The notes below the pieces were generated by a model. It searched no databases, was not told where the DNA came from, and saw only the letters and a program-made list of their open reading frames with translations. Shown one piece after another: positions 15,422-23,339 of a stretch of DNA of 64,000 bases. The position numbers and the translations under genes are program-made. Origin of the DNA: CALEMW01 sp964343835 (GTDB lineage: Bacteria > Krumholzibacteriota > Krumholzibacteriia > LZORAL124-64-63); contig CAYFKR010000003.1 in assembly GCA_964343835.1 (NCBI GenBank), forward strand, positions 1 through 64,000. The letters run 5' to 3'. The stretch's first letter is position 1. Every line of letters begins with the position of its first letter.

Positions 15422-16870
15422 TCAGTGGATGTAGCCCAGCGACTCCAGCTGGCGCCGCGTCTCCTCGTCGATGGTGACCGGCTCCAGGTCGTCCGGCGTG
15501 GGCCGCACGGCCTTCATCAGCAGCGCCACGAGGGCCTCCACCGCCTCCGGATGATCGCCCGCGATGTCGACGGTCTGGCCCGGATCCGTGGCCATGTCGT
15601 GCAGCATGCCGCCGCCCCGGTCGTCGACGGTCAGGCGCAGGTCCCCCACGCGCACCGAGCCCAGGGCCCGGTCGAACGGCACGGGATCGAAGGCCGGATT
15701 GCGGTCCTTCATCATCTGCAGCAGGCCCGGAGCGGGGCCGGCGTACTCGGCGAACACGGGCCGGTCCATGGACGGCTCCGGCGCGAACAGCGAGCGGCTC
15801 GAACGGGGTGCGTCGAAACCCTCCACGCCGCACAGTTCCAGCACGGTGGCGAAGAGATCGCTGACCTGCACGGGATCGTCGCGGTTCTCCCCCTCGCCGA
15901 CGCCCAGGTCCCACGCCTCGCGCAGCGCGGGCGGCACGTACACCACCATCGGCACCGCCAGCAGGGTCTCGTGCAGGCTGTACTGGTGCTCCATGAGGCC
16001 GTGGTCGCCCAGGTTCTCGCCGTGGTCCGAGGTCACGATCACCACCGTGTCGTCGGCGTGGCCCTCGCGCTCCAGGGCGCGCAGCAGCTCGCCCAGGTAG
16101 CGGTCGGCGTACCAGGCGTCGCCGGCGTACAGGCGCGCCACGCGGGACCAGTCCACCGCGGCGTGGTCGTGGAGGCCGGCGTTGTAGTCGTGGCCCCACC
16201 AGATGGTGACGGTGTCGTCGGCGGGCAGGTCGGCCAGGTGGCGCTCGCGGTAGGCCCTGGGCGGGTCGTAGGAGAGATGGGTCTCGAGCATGTTGACGAA
16301 CATCAGGAAGGGACGATCGTCGTCCTCGCGCTCGCGCAACCAGCGGCCCGCACTGCCCATGGTCTGACGCCCGCCCTGGTCCCCGAACCGCGACTCGAGG
16401 GTGTACACGCCGGTGATCTCGGCCTGCTCCTGCACCTCGAACCCGCGCAGCACGTTGGTGGCCTTGGCCGTGAGCCAGGGATTGCTGAAGAAGGCGCCGG
16501 TGGCGTAGCCCGCCTCGGCGGCGAGCTGGGCCATGGTGGGCACGCGCGGATCCAGCCGGGGACGCAGGGACACGCAGTTGTGGCCGCTGGGCAGCAGGCC
16601 CGTCATGAGCGAGGCGTGGGACGGCACCGTCCAGGGCGCGTTGGCGAAGGCGTTGGTGAAGGTCACGCCCCGACCCGACATGTCCGCCAGGTTGGGCATG
16701 TGGCCACCGGCCTGGAGGATCTCGGGGGAGGCGTCGTTGCTCAGGCCCGACGCGTCCTTCCGCAGCGTGTCGAGCACCACCACCAGGACGTTGGGGCGAA
16801 CGGGCTCCTCGGCGCAACCGCCCAGGCAGAGCGATGCGGCGGCGAGGGTCATGATCAGCAGTCGGCGCAT
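15422..16870 (-). CDS. Sulfatase-family lipoprotein
   Basis: 482 residues from the ATG at 16870 (AAGGAGATATC upstream). Lipoprotein signal with lipobox LGGC. Sulfatase/alkaline-phosphatase-fold motifs: NVLVVVLDTLRKDASG at the first metal site, NAPWTVPSHASLMTGLLPSG at the nucleophile region and VTSDHGENLGDHGLMEHQ at the second metal site. As in the sulfatase at 8.7 kb, no Cys occupies the formylglycine position; W-T-V-P-S-H-A is the pattern here. The end (RRQLESLGYIH) resembles the C-terminus of the other protein (KRELEALGY), so the two are probably paralogues. Substrate unknown; a polysaccharide or lipid sulfate or phosphate ester is plausible. Confidence 0.88.
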   Translation of the reverse strand: MRRLLIMTLAAASLCLGGCAEEPVRPNVLVVVLDTLRKDASGLSNDASPEILQAGGHMPNLADMSGRGVTFTNAFANAPWTVPSHASLMTGLLPSGHNCVSLRPRLDPRVPTMAQLAAEAGYATGAFFSNPWLTAKATNVLRGFEVQEQAEITGVYTLESRFGDQGGRQTMGSAGRWLREREDDDRPFLMFVNMLETHLSYDPPRAYRERHLADLPADDTVTIWWGHDYNAGLHDHAAVDWSRVARLYAGDAWYADRYLGELLRALEREGHADDTVVIVTSDHGENLGDHGLMEHQYSLHETLLAVPMVVYVPPALREAWDLGVGEGENRDDPVQVSDLFATVLELCGVEGFDAPRSSRSLFAPEPSMDRPVFAEYAGPAPGLLQMMKDRNPAFDPVPFDRALGSVRVGDLRLTVDDRGGGMLHDMATDPGQTVDIAGDHPEAVEALVALLMKAVRPTPDDLEPVTIDEETRRQLESLGYIH

Positions 16871-17017
16871 GATATCTCCTTCACTGACGCTCCAGTCAAC
16901 CATGGCACACTGCGCAGTACAAGCTCCGGGCAAGACCAAAACCCCAGTAACCAGATCAATGGCAACAAGATACGAATTGAGTTGCAGTTTTCCACAAAGT
17001 CACCGACAATATGAGTA

Positions 17018-17088
17018 CAGCCCTTTGTAGACTGAAAGTCGGCTCCATGCCGTGCGATCGATAATCGATCCTAGGTCACAAAGGGCTG
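17018..17088. repeat. 11-bp inverted repeat around the end of the DUF3800 gene
   Basis: The arms cagccctttgt (17018-17028) and acaaagggctg (17078-17088) are exact complements 49 bp apart; the right arm overlaps the last codons of the gene. Between them lies a perfect odd-centred palindrome, gatcgataatcgatc (17056-17070). The loop is too long for a simple terminator and the arms do not carry attC core boxes. Confidence 0.5.
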
Positions 17089-17858
17089 AACTTGTCGGGT
17101 TCCAGAGGATATTTCTTCGTGTAGATGTTCTTGGGATACTTGTCCGTATCGTAAAGATCCCATACTACCTCGATCTGGTCTTGAAGTGTCTTGTAGAATC
17201 GATCTTCCCTCTTGGTAAAGACCCTCTGAATCGCCCATAGAAAGTAGTCCGCAGCCTGCAGGCACGGTTCGCCGGTCGGGCTCTGGCATTGTACGGTAAC
17301 AGTCGTGTCGGCCCCATTATCGTACATTTCCCCGAAGGATACCGCCGCCTTGTTGACGGCCTCGGTCAACGGGAGCTGTCGCGGACGAGAGCCTCGCTTC
17401 TCGAAGTAGATGTGGTTTTCAGATGCGAGATGTAGCGAGCGCTTAAAGAGATGGGTAACCAAATGATCATAGAAAGCGCTCTCTTTGGAATGAAACGACG
17501 ACCTGAACGTACGAAGTCGTTTGCGGGCGAAGATGAACTGGGCACGGACAGGAAGCTCCCGAAGCAGCTTGAAGACCTCGCTGCGGACTTCCGGGCTGTC
17601 GTCTTTGGCGTGAAAAGCGACGGCGGTTTTCTTGAATGATGGGATGCTGTTGTAAAGTGGATCTGCCTTGAGCTGAGACCTGAGCTCTTCAAGAGCCTGA
17701 CGAATGATGGTCGGCTCTTCCGTGCGAATATAGCCAAGCAACAGGTAGCTTGAACATCCTCCTTGGCCGATAATTGAATTACCACGGCGATCGAAGAACG
17801 TCGTGTCGCCCGATTCATCTACGAAGAAATACCGTTTCGTGTCTTCAGGAGCCTTCAT
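17076..17858 (-). CDS. DUF3800 family protein (RNase H-like fold)
   Basis: 260 residues, no signal. YFFVDESGDTTFF at 10-22 is the defining N-terminal motif of DUF3800, with Asp14 and Asp18 in the strand that carries the first catalytic acid in RNase H-like folds. CLQAADYFLWAIQRVF near 205-220 is the C-terminal Q-x-A-D helix. The family is thought to be a nuclease or derived from one and is frequent in mobile and defence islands; its biochemistry is not established. The gene is visibly richer in A+T than both neighbours and stands alone, flanked by a sulfatase gene and a non-coding stretch. Both points suggest transfer. Confidence 0.85.
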   Translation of the reverse strand: MKAPEDTKRYFFVDESGDTTFFDRRGNSIIGQGGCSSYLLLGYIRTEEPTIIRQALEELRSQLKADPLYNSIPSFKKTAVAFHAKDDSPEVRSEVFKLLRELPVRAQFIFARKRLRTFRSSFHSKESAFYDHLVTHLFKRSLHLASENHIYFEKRGSRPRQLPLTEAVNKAAVSFGEMYDNGADTTVTVQCQSPTGEPCLQAADYFLWAIQRVFTKREDRFYKTLQDQIEVVWDLYDTDKYPKNIYTKKYPLEPDKFSPL

Positions 17859-18327
17859 TCAGCCAACATAGTAGATTTCGCTGGGCTCGTAAACCGAGCC
17901 AATTAATCGCCGTCGAGTCATGGAGCCGCTCTGGGCGCAGGGGGTCATCGTGCCCTTCCGCCCCCCATCACACCCCATCCCATCCTGAACACCCGTTTTT
18001 GATGCATTGTGAAATTACATCACCCTGCCCGGTGACGGGTTTCGCAATGGGCGTGCATCAGGGTTGGCATAATGCTATCTTGCGGCCCGGGTCCCCGTGC
18101 AGCCGCCTCGCCCGACGTCAGGGAACGACGAGGAACGACGCGGAGTCCCCGATCCCCACGAGACGCCTCCGGTTACGGTCGATTTTGACTCGTGATCTCA
18201 GGATCCGGTGGCACCCGCCTTGCTGAATGGTGAGGCGTGCGGCCGGCGCGCCTCGTCGGCAGCATCACAGGACGGCAACGATAGTCGCGGGCTTCGCCCC
18301 ACCCCGACAGCAAAGGCGGATCGAACG
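17859..18327. other. Non-coding stretch between the DUF3800 and FnIII genes
   Basis: About 470 bp without a supported gene. The first part is moderately AT-rich and includes a small hairpin (ggctcg-taaa-cgagcc, 17884-17899). A -10-like CATAAT occurs near 18068 in the sequence ttggcataatgctatct, which could drive the FnIII gene with a leader of about 250 bases. The leader is GC-rich and could fold, but it matches no riboswitch I recognise. Confidence 0.4.
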
Positions 18328-18690
18328 ATGATCTCTGGTGACCGCACCCTTCGAATTCCCATCCTCGCGTTCCTCGTTCTGATCGTCCTGGGCACGGCCG
18401 CCGCGGCCCAGGAGGACGTCTCGTACACCTGGAGCGCCCCTTCGACGGGCTCCCCGGTGACCCACTACGTGGTGCAGGCGTCCGTCAACGGCGGACCGTT
18501 CGAGACGGTCGACGACAACGTCGCCGTCAACTCCTACATCCTGGTCGCCGCGTACGAGAACGAGTACGCGATCCGCGTGGCTGGGGTGGACTCCCAGGGA
18601 CGGCAGGGTCCGTGGTCCGTGGCTTCGGATCCCTACACCCCGACCCTGGGCGCGCCGGGTCAGCCCGGCAAGCCGATCGCGGTCTTCTGA
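18328..18690 (+). CDS. Small secreted fibronectin type III domain protein
   Basis: 120 residues from the ATG at 18328; longer in-frame starts upstream are less credible because the signal peptide begins here (RIPILAFLVLIVLGTAAAA, cleavage near AAA-Q). The mature part is a single FnIII-like domain: YTWSAPSTGSPVTHYVVQAS (first strands with the conserved Trp), then NEYAIRVAGVDSQGRQGPWS, the typical Y-x-x-R-V-x-x-V-D-x-x-G-x-x-G-x-W-S ending. No partner domain is present, so it is a minimal secreted or surface module of unknown role. A strong terminator follows. Confidence 0.8.
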   Translation: MISGDRTLRIPILAFLVLIVLGTAAAAQEDVSYTWSAPSTGSPVTHYVVQASVNGGPFETVDDNVAVNSYILVAAYENEYAIRVAGVDSQGRQGPWSVASDPYTPTLGAPGQPGKPIAVF

Positions 18691-18717
18691 TCGCGCTCGG
18701 ATCCTCCTGACGACAAG

Positions 18718-18744
18718 GACGGCACCCTCCGGGAGGGTGCCGTC
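18718..18744 (+). terminator. Rho-independent terminator of the FnIII gene
   Basis: A perfect 12-bp stem (18718-18729 with 18733-18744) with a 3-base loop, followed by TTTGTTT. It lies 28 bases past the stop. Confidence 0.9.
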
Positions 18745-18764
18745 TTTGTTTCCTGCCTTGATGT

Positions 18765-19406
18765 CTAGTAGGAATGGGGCAGGGCGATGCCGACGCGCAG
18801 GCTGATGCTGTCCCAGTTGTACTCCGACGCGTCGTAGAAGCGTTCGGTGTCGAACCGGTTGCGCTGGTACTGGGCCAGCACCTCCCAGTCGCCGGCCCGC
18901 AGGCCGACGCCGGCCCGGGTGGCCACGCTGTTCACGCCGTCGGCGAAGTACGTGTCGTCGGAATACTCCTCGCGCAGCTTGTTCCGCACCAGCGACGCTC
19001 CCGCCGTGACGTAGAACCGGGGACCGTGCCGCGGCCCCTGCAGGAAGTGCTGCACGTCCACGCCGTAGCTGAGGGTGGCGGTCTTCACGACGGTGTCGAA
19101 GGTCTCGCCGGCCAGGAAGTGATCCTCGTAGTCGGCGAAGTGGAACGACGGTGCGATGGCCCAGCCGTTGTTCAGGTGCTGGCGCACGCGCACGCCCGCC
19201 TCCCAGCCGATGCCGGCCTGGGTGCCGGCAGGCGTATCGAACGACGCTTCCAGGTCGCCGCGGGGCATCACGGCGCCGGCCTCCACCAGCACCTCCGTGG
19301 GGCCGCGGACGGAACGGCGCACACGGGCCGAGGCGTCGTCGGCGACGAGGGTCAGGCAGAAACCCGCCAGCAGCATGACGGAGAGAAGTCGGAATCCACG
19401 GTTCAT
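18765..19406 (-). CDS. Outer-membrane beta-barrel protein
   Basis: 213 residues. The signal peptide runs to about residue 27 (DDASA|R). The mature protein alternates hydrophobic and polar residues in about eight strands with short turns, for example GIGWEAGVRVRQHL and RFYVTAGASLVRN, and ends in SLRVGIALPHSY, a barrel-like final strand ending in an aromatic. Size and pattern suit small OmpW/OmpX-type barrels. Start supported by CGGAGG upstream. Single-gene unit; ligand or role not visible. Confidence 0.72.
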   Translation of the reverse strand: MNRGFRLLSVMLLAGFCLTLVADDASARVRRSVRGPTEVLVEAGAVMPRGDLEASFDTPAGTQAGIGWEAGVRVRQHLNNGWAIAPSFHFADYEDHFLAGETFDTVVKTATLSYGVDVQHFLQGPRHGPRFYVTAGASLVRNKLREEYSDDTYFADGVNSVATRAGVGLRAGDWEVLAQYQRNRFDTERFYDASEYNWDSISLRVGIALPHSY

Positions 19407-19560
19407 GTCGGTCCTCCGGGTTGCCGAGAGGTTGGCACCGATGTTCTTGTACGGGGGAGGGTAGGGACGGGTTCCGGTGCGGTCAACCGCAACCAGCGCT
19501 GGTCACGTCCCCCGGCGACGGCTATCCTGCGGGCGAACCCGCACACGAGGAAGGATCCAC

Positions 19561-21288
19561 GTGACCAGCAACCGCGACCGCGGCGTCGACCGCGAGAATC
19601 CCGCCGTCCAGCGCAAGCTCGACGCGGCCATCCAGGCCTACCAGGGCGGCGATTTCGCCAGGGCCCTGAAGATCAGCGAGGAGCTCGCCCGTCGCACCTC
19701 CCCGCCGGCCATGGCCCTGTTCCTCGTCGGCGCCATCCGCTTCCGCTCCGGCGACGCCGACAACGCCCTCGCCCCCATGCGGCGCGCCGTGGAGCTGGCC
19801 CCCGACGTCCCCCTGTACCGCTCCACCCTGGCCACGCTGCTCGACGCCCGCGGCATGCGGCAGGAGGCCGGCGAACACCTGGCCCACTGCGTGAAGCTGG
19901 CGCCGAAGGACCCCTCCACCCGCATGGTGCTGTCGGAGATGCTGCGCAGGCAGGGCCGGTTCGACGAAGCCCGCGAACACGCCGAGGCGGCCACCCGGTT
20001 GCTGCCGTCCGACCCCGCCCCCTGGCGGCGTCTCGGTTCCGTGCTGATGGACCTGGGCCTCGTGGACGAGGCGCGCAGGACGTTCGCCACCGCCCTCGAC
20101 CTGGCCCCCGACGACGTGGAGACCCTCACCCGCTTCGGCTCCCTCCAGCGCAGCTGCGGCGACAAGGACGCCGCCGTCGCCACCTTCCGTCGCGTGCTGG
20201 AACTGGACCCGGCCAACGGCGTGGCCAACATGCGCCTGGTGGACATGGCCCCGGAACACGCCGCCGACCCCGACACGCTCGCGCAACTGGCAGCCCGCGA
20301 CGGCCTGCCCGACCAGCAGCGCAACCAGCTCTACATCGCCCTGGGCAACGCCGGCGAGAAGGCCGGCGACCACGTCCGCGCCTTCGCCGCCTGGCGCGAC
20401 GCCAACCGCTTCCGCGCCCGCTACCTGGGCCAGCGGTTCTCCCTGGAGCACTACAGCGCCTTCGTGGACGAGGCCGTGGCGCGGTTCGACGCCGACTGGT
20501 TCGCCATGCGCACCGGGTCCGGCGCCGGCGACGAGACGCCGCTCTTCGTGGTGGGCATGCCCCGCTCCGGCACCACCCTCATCGAGCGGATCATCGGCTC
20601 CCATCCGCAGGCGTACGGCGCCGGCGAGCTGCCCGACGTCACCGTCCTGCGCCGACGCCTGACCGGCTCTCCCGACGACCATCGGTTCCCGGACTCCCTC
20701 GACGCCCTGGACGCCGCCCAGCTCCGCGCCTGCGCCGACGCCTACCTCGCGTCGATCCGCACCATGGCTCCCGGCGCCGCCCGCGTCGTCGACAAGATGC
20801 CCCACAACTTCGAGCACCTGTGGTTCATCGCCCTGATGTTCCCCGGCGCGCGGGTGATCCACGCCAGGCGCAGCCCCCTGGACACCTGCGTGTCGTGCTT
20901 CCAGACCGACTTCGAGAAGTCCCACGGCTACCGCAACGACGCCGCCGACCTGGGCGGCTACTACCGTCAGTATCGTCGCCTCATGGACCACTGGACCGCG
21001 GTCTGTCCCCTGACCGTGATGGACGTGCAGTACGAGGAACTGGTGGCGGACCAGGAGGCGGGATCGCGCAGGATGATCGAGTTCGCGGGGCTCGAGTGGG
21101 ACGACGCCTGCCTCGACTTCACCCGCGGCGGCACCGCCGTGCGCACCGCCAGCGCCGACCAGGTGCGGCGGGGTATCTCCACGCGGTCGGTGGGTCGGTG
21201 GCTGAACTACCGGGAGCACATGCAGGACCTGATCGAGGCGATCGGGCCGGAGCTCGTTGCGGAGTCGGAACGCCTTGCGGAGCGCTGA
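19561..21288 (+). CDS. TPR-repeat sulfotransferase
   Basis: 575 residues from a GTG at 19561 with AGGAAGGA upstream. Residues 15-250 are TPR repeats (for example YQGGDFARALKISEELARR and EALRR-type helices). The C-terminal half is a PAPS-dependent sulfotransferase: the phosphosulfate-binding loop VVGMPRSGTTLIERII is near 328-343, and the 3'-phosphate site is near ARVIHARRSPLDTCVSC. TPR-sulfotransferases of this layout act on proteins or glycans; the acceptor is unknown. Requires PAPS, made by ATP sulfurylase (6.6 kb) plus an APS kinase not in the window. The MFS gene downstream overlaps its end, so the two are translationally coupled. Confidence 0.9.
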   Translation: MTSNRDRGVDRENPAVQRKLDAAIQAYQGGDFARALKISEELARRTSPPAMALFLVGAIRFRSGDADNALAPMRRAVELAPDVPLYRSTLATLLDARGMRQEAGEHLAHCVKLAPKDPSTRMVLSEMLRRQGRFDEAREHAEAATRLLPSDPAPWRRLGSVLMDLGLVDEARRTFATALDLAPDDVETLTRFGSLQRSCGDKDAAVATFRRVLELDPANGVANMRLVDMAPEHAADPDTLAQLAARDGLPDQQRNQLYIALGNAGEKAGDHVRAFAAWRDANRFRARYLGQRFSLEHYSAFVDEAVARFDADWFAMRTGSGAGDETPLFVVGMPRSGTTLIERIIGSHPQAYGAGELPDVTVLRRRLTGSPDDHRFPDSLDALDAAQLRACADAYLASIRTMAPGAARVVDKMPHNFEHLWFIALMFPGARVIHARRSPLDTCVSCFQTDFEKSHGYRNDAADLGGYYRQYRRLMDHWTAVCPLTVMDVQYEELVADQEAGSRRMIEFAGLEWDDACLDFTRGGTAVRTASADQVRRGISTRSVGRWLNYREHMQDLIEAIGPELVAESERLAER

Positions 21289-22465
21289 CCCCGGCCGCGG
21301 ACTCGCCCCCTCCCTCGCCGCCCTGACCCTCGCCCGCACCGCCGTCAACGTCTCCCGTCGTTTCGCCTACCCGTTCGTGCCCGCCCTGGCCCGTGCCATG
21401 GGCGTGCCCGTGGGGGCGGTGCAGGGCGCCGTGGCCTTGCAGGGCGCCACGGGCGTGGCGGCACCCCTGTTCGGCCCGTTGATCGAGCGCTGGGGTCGGC
21501 GCCGCACCATGGTCGTCACGCTGCTGTTGATGGCGGCGGCTGGATTCCTGGGCGGGGCCGTCGGGGGGTTCCCCGCCTTCGCCGTCGTGCTGGCGTTGTG
21601 GGGGCTGGGCAAGGTGGTCCACGACCCCGCCCTCCAGGCCTGGGTGGGCGACCGCGTGCCCTACGCACGGCGCGCCGCCGCCATGGGGGTGACGGAGCTG
21701 AGCTGGGCGGCGTCGCTGCTGGTGTCGGCGCCTGTCCTGGCGTGGCTGCTGGACCGGGGCGACGTGCGACCCGTGCTGCTGGCTGTAGCGGCTGGCCTCG
21801 CCGGCGGCGCGTTGCTGGTGTGGCGCGTGGTGCCGGCCACGCGCACCGCTTCCGAACTGGCTCCCCGCCGCGTGTCGCCCCTCGCGGCCTGGCGCGAACT
21901 CTCCCGTCCCGCGCGGTCGGCCATGCTCTTCTCGTTCCTGCTGGTGGTGGCCAACGAGGTCTACCTGATCGACCTGGGCGTGTGGCTGGAGCGGGCCCAC
22001 GGCCTCGGGCTGGCGGGGCTGGGTGTGGCGGCCCTGGTGATCGGTTCGGCAGAGGTGTGCGGCGAGGTGCTGGTGATCACCCTCACCGACCGTCTCGGCA
22101 AACGCCGTTCCGTGCTGGCGGGCACGGCCCTTTCGGCGGCGGCCTACGCCCTCACGCCGATCCTCGGCGAGCACTCCCCCACGGCGGCCCTCGCCCTGGT
22201 CTTCACGGCGTTCCTGGGAGTGGAGGTGGCGTTCGTGGCGTCGTTCCCCCTGATCACGGCCCTGGCTCCCGACTCGCGAGCGGTGATCATGAGCGCCAAC
22301 TTCGGGGCGCATTCCTCGGGGCGGCTCGTGGGGGCGTTGCTGGGGGGCGCGCTGCTGGCGGCGGGGGGGGCGTTCACGGTGGTGACGGTGTTCTGCCTGG
22401 CGTGCGGGGGAGCGGCGCTCGTCGTGCTGGCACGGGGGGTGCCCGACGTCGACGAGCGGGACTGA
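21257..22465 (+). CDS. Major facilitator superfamily transporter
   Basis: 402 residues, TTG start at 21257 or 21275 (both overlap the end of the sulfotransferase gene, no good ATG is available). Twelve hydrophobic helices. The loop between helices 2 and 3 has LIERWGRRRTM, the MFS motif A (G-x-x-x-D-R-x-G-R-R) with Gly/Asp replaced; the symmetric loop in the second half is LTDRLGKRRS. Proton-driven efflux or uptake of a small solute, substrate unknown. Coupling to the sulfotransferase suggests it could export a sulfated product, but that is inference only. Confidence 0.88.
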   Translation: MRSRNALRSADPGRGLAPSLAALTLARTAVNVSRRFAYPFVPALARAMGVPVGAVQGAVALQGATGVAAPLFGPLIERWGRRRTMVVTLLLMAAAGFLGGAVGGFPAFAVVLALWGLGKVVHDPALQAWVGDRVPYARRAAAMGVTELSWAASLLVSAPVLAWLLDRGDVRPVLLAVAAGLAGGALLVWRVVPATRTASELAPRRVSPLAAWRELSRPARSAMLFSFLLVVANEVYLIDLGVWLERAHGLGLAGLGVAALVIGSAEVCGEVLVITLTDRLGKRRSVLAGTALSAAAYALTPILGEHSPTAALALVFTAFLGVEVAFVASFPLITALAPDSRAVIMSANFGAHSSGRLVGALLGGALLAAGGAFTVVTVFCLACGGAALVVLARGVPDVDERD

Positions 22466-22478
22466 TGAGGCGGCGCTC

Positions 22479-22778
22479 CTAGGACGTCGGACTCATCCTC
22501 TGCAGCTCCTCCTCGATCCTCTCCGCCAGGAACATCTTCAGAAGACTCTGGTAAGGGACATCCCTCTTGTTCGCCAGGACCTTCAGGTCGGCCAGCATGT
22601 GCTCCGGCAACCGCAAGGAGATGGTCTTCAGGGAGGGCTTCAGATTGGGCAGCACCACGGGGTGCGCCTCCGACCAGTCGATATACTCGGTCGAGTCCGA
22701 CTCGGACCAGAAATCCCGCTCCCGGTCTTCCGACCTGTGCCTGGGAATGTTCTTAACCTTCTTCGCCATAGCGCTCAT
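22479..22778 (-). CDS. brnA: BrnA-type antitoxin (CopG/RHH family)
   Basis: 99 residues. The C-terminal half has the ribbon-helix-helix pattern of CopG antitoxins (KTISLRLPEHMLADLKVLA, then RDVPYQSLLKMFLAERI). The N-terminal region RHRSEDRERDFWSESDSTEY is the toxin-contacting segment seen in CopG/BrnA antitoxins. It overlaps the toxin gene by 26 bp in another frame. Binds and blocks the BrnT ribonuclease and represses the shared promoter. A second in-frame ATG three codons later is a possible start. Confidence 0.88.
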   Translation of the reverse strand: MSAMAKKVKNIPRHRSEDRERDFWSESDSTEYIDWSEAHPVVLPNLKPSLKTISLRLPEHMLADLKVLANKRDVPYQSLLKMFLAERIEEELQRMSPTS

Positions 22779-23067
22779 AACTCCCGCGTTCCTTCCGGCT
22801 CATGTCACGGGCCGAAATCACACGAATCCTGTCCCCACGAATCGTGAAGACCATGAAGAGCTTCCGCCCCGAGTCCGATCGGCCGAGAAGGTAGAAGCGG
22901 GACTCCTCCGCCGAGTGGCCCTCATCAGGGCGAGCGAGCAAGGGGTGGTTGAAGAACACCTGCTCGCATTCCGAGATCGTGACGCCGTGCTTCTCCCAGT
23001 TCTTCAGGAGATTGCCCTCGTCCCAATCGAACCCCGTACAGGCTGCCAATGCATCCAGAATACTCAT
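22753..23067 (-). CDS. brnT: BrnT-type ribonuclease toxin
   Basis: 104 residues. The BrnT pattern is present: FDWDEGNLLKNWEKHGV near 13-29, then ECEQVFFNHPLL, RFYLLGRSDSGRKLFMVF and RIRVISARDMSRKERGSYE near the end, which includes the conserved basic residues of the RelE-like fold. The family cleaves RNA and stops translation. It precedes and overlaps the antitoxin gene, the usual toxin-first order of BrnTA. About ten residues precede the usual family start; no better start codon exists except a TTG at codon 7. The promoter lies so close that the transcript may be leaderless. Confidence 0.9.
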   Translation of the reverse strand: MSILDALAACTGFDWDEGNLLKNWEKHGVTISECEQVFFNHPLLARPDEGHSAEESRFYLLGRSDSGRKLFMVFTIRGDRIRVISARDMSRKERGSYERYGEEG

Positions 23068-23074
23068 GACAGCT

Positions 23075-23104
23075 TGTATATGTCAGAAGTATACACAATG
23101 TCAA
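23075..23104 (-). promoter_or_regulatory. brnTA promoter with operator-like repeat
   Basis: Minus strand TTGACA (23099-23104, perfect -35), an 18-base spacer and TATACA (23075-23080, -10). The spacer and -10 contain an imperfect inverted repeat (TTGTGTATAC ... ATATACAAG) suited to an RHH repressor such as BrnA. The -10 box ends only eight bases from the brnT ATG at 23067. Confidence 0.7.
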
Positions 23105-23290
23105 GGTTCAATACAACCCGACCTTGCTTGCTGAATCGAGTTCCACCCATCAAATGACCTTTCGGGGGTGTGAGAGTCCGAGTGATAGCCCGTTGGAAAT
23201 GACGTGAACGGCAGTTGGCGACCAGGGGCACACATGGAATCCATGGTTGTCGTTCACCGCTTCTGCGCTCGTCACTACGTCATACGAGCA

Positions 23291-23318
23291 ACGCCCATGC
23301 CCTCCCGGGCACGGGCGT
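23291..23318 (-). terminator. Hairpin terminator after the thioredoxin-like gene
   Basis: Arms 23291-23302 and 23307-23318 pair over 12 positions; the single mismatch becomes a G-U pair only in the minus-strand transcript, consistent with use by the gene ending at 23340. No clear T-run. Confidence 0.5.
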
Positions 23319-23339
23319 CGCCACGTTCGTCGATTCCGG

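Noticed and set aside
17018..17088. Inverted repeat at the DUF3800 3' end as an attC site
   Set aside because: There are no RYYYAAC/GTTRRRY boxes at the arm ends and no extrahelical bases, so the gene is not called a cassette.
18055..18085. Possible sigma-54 promoter (ttggcataatgctatcttgc)
   Set aside because: The GG and GC elements are 16 positions apart rather than the fixed 12 of TGGCAC-N5-TTGC, so it does not fit.
18120..18327. Possible c-di-GMP (GEMM) riboswitch because of acagcaaaggcgg near the FnIII start
   Set aside because: The conserved GCACAGGGCAAACC and tetraloop-receptor elements are absent. Only a short resemblance remains.
18774..21326. An 850-codon open frame on the + strand across the barrel and sulfotransferase genes
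   Set aside because: It runs against or out of frame with clear genes (OMP barrel on minus, sulfotransferase in another frame) and shows low-complexity Arg/Pro-rich text.
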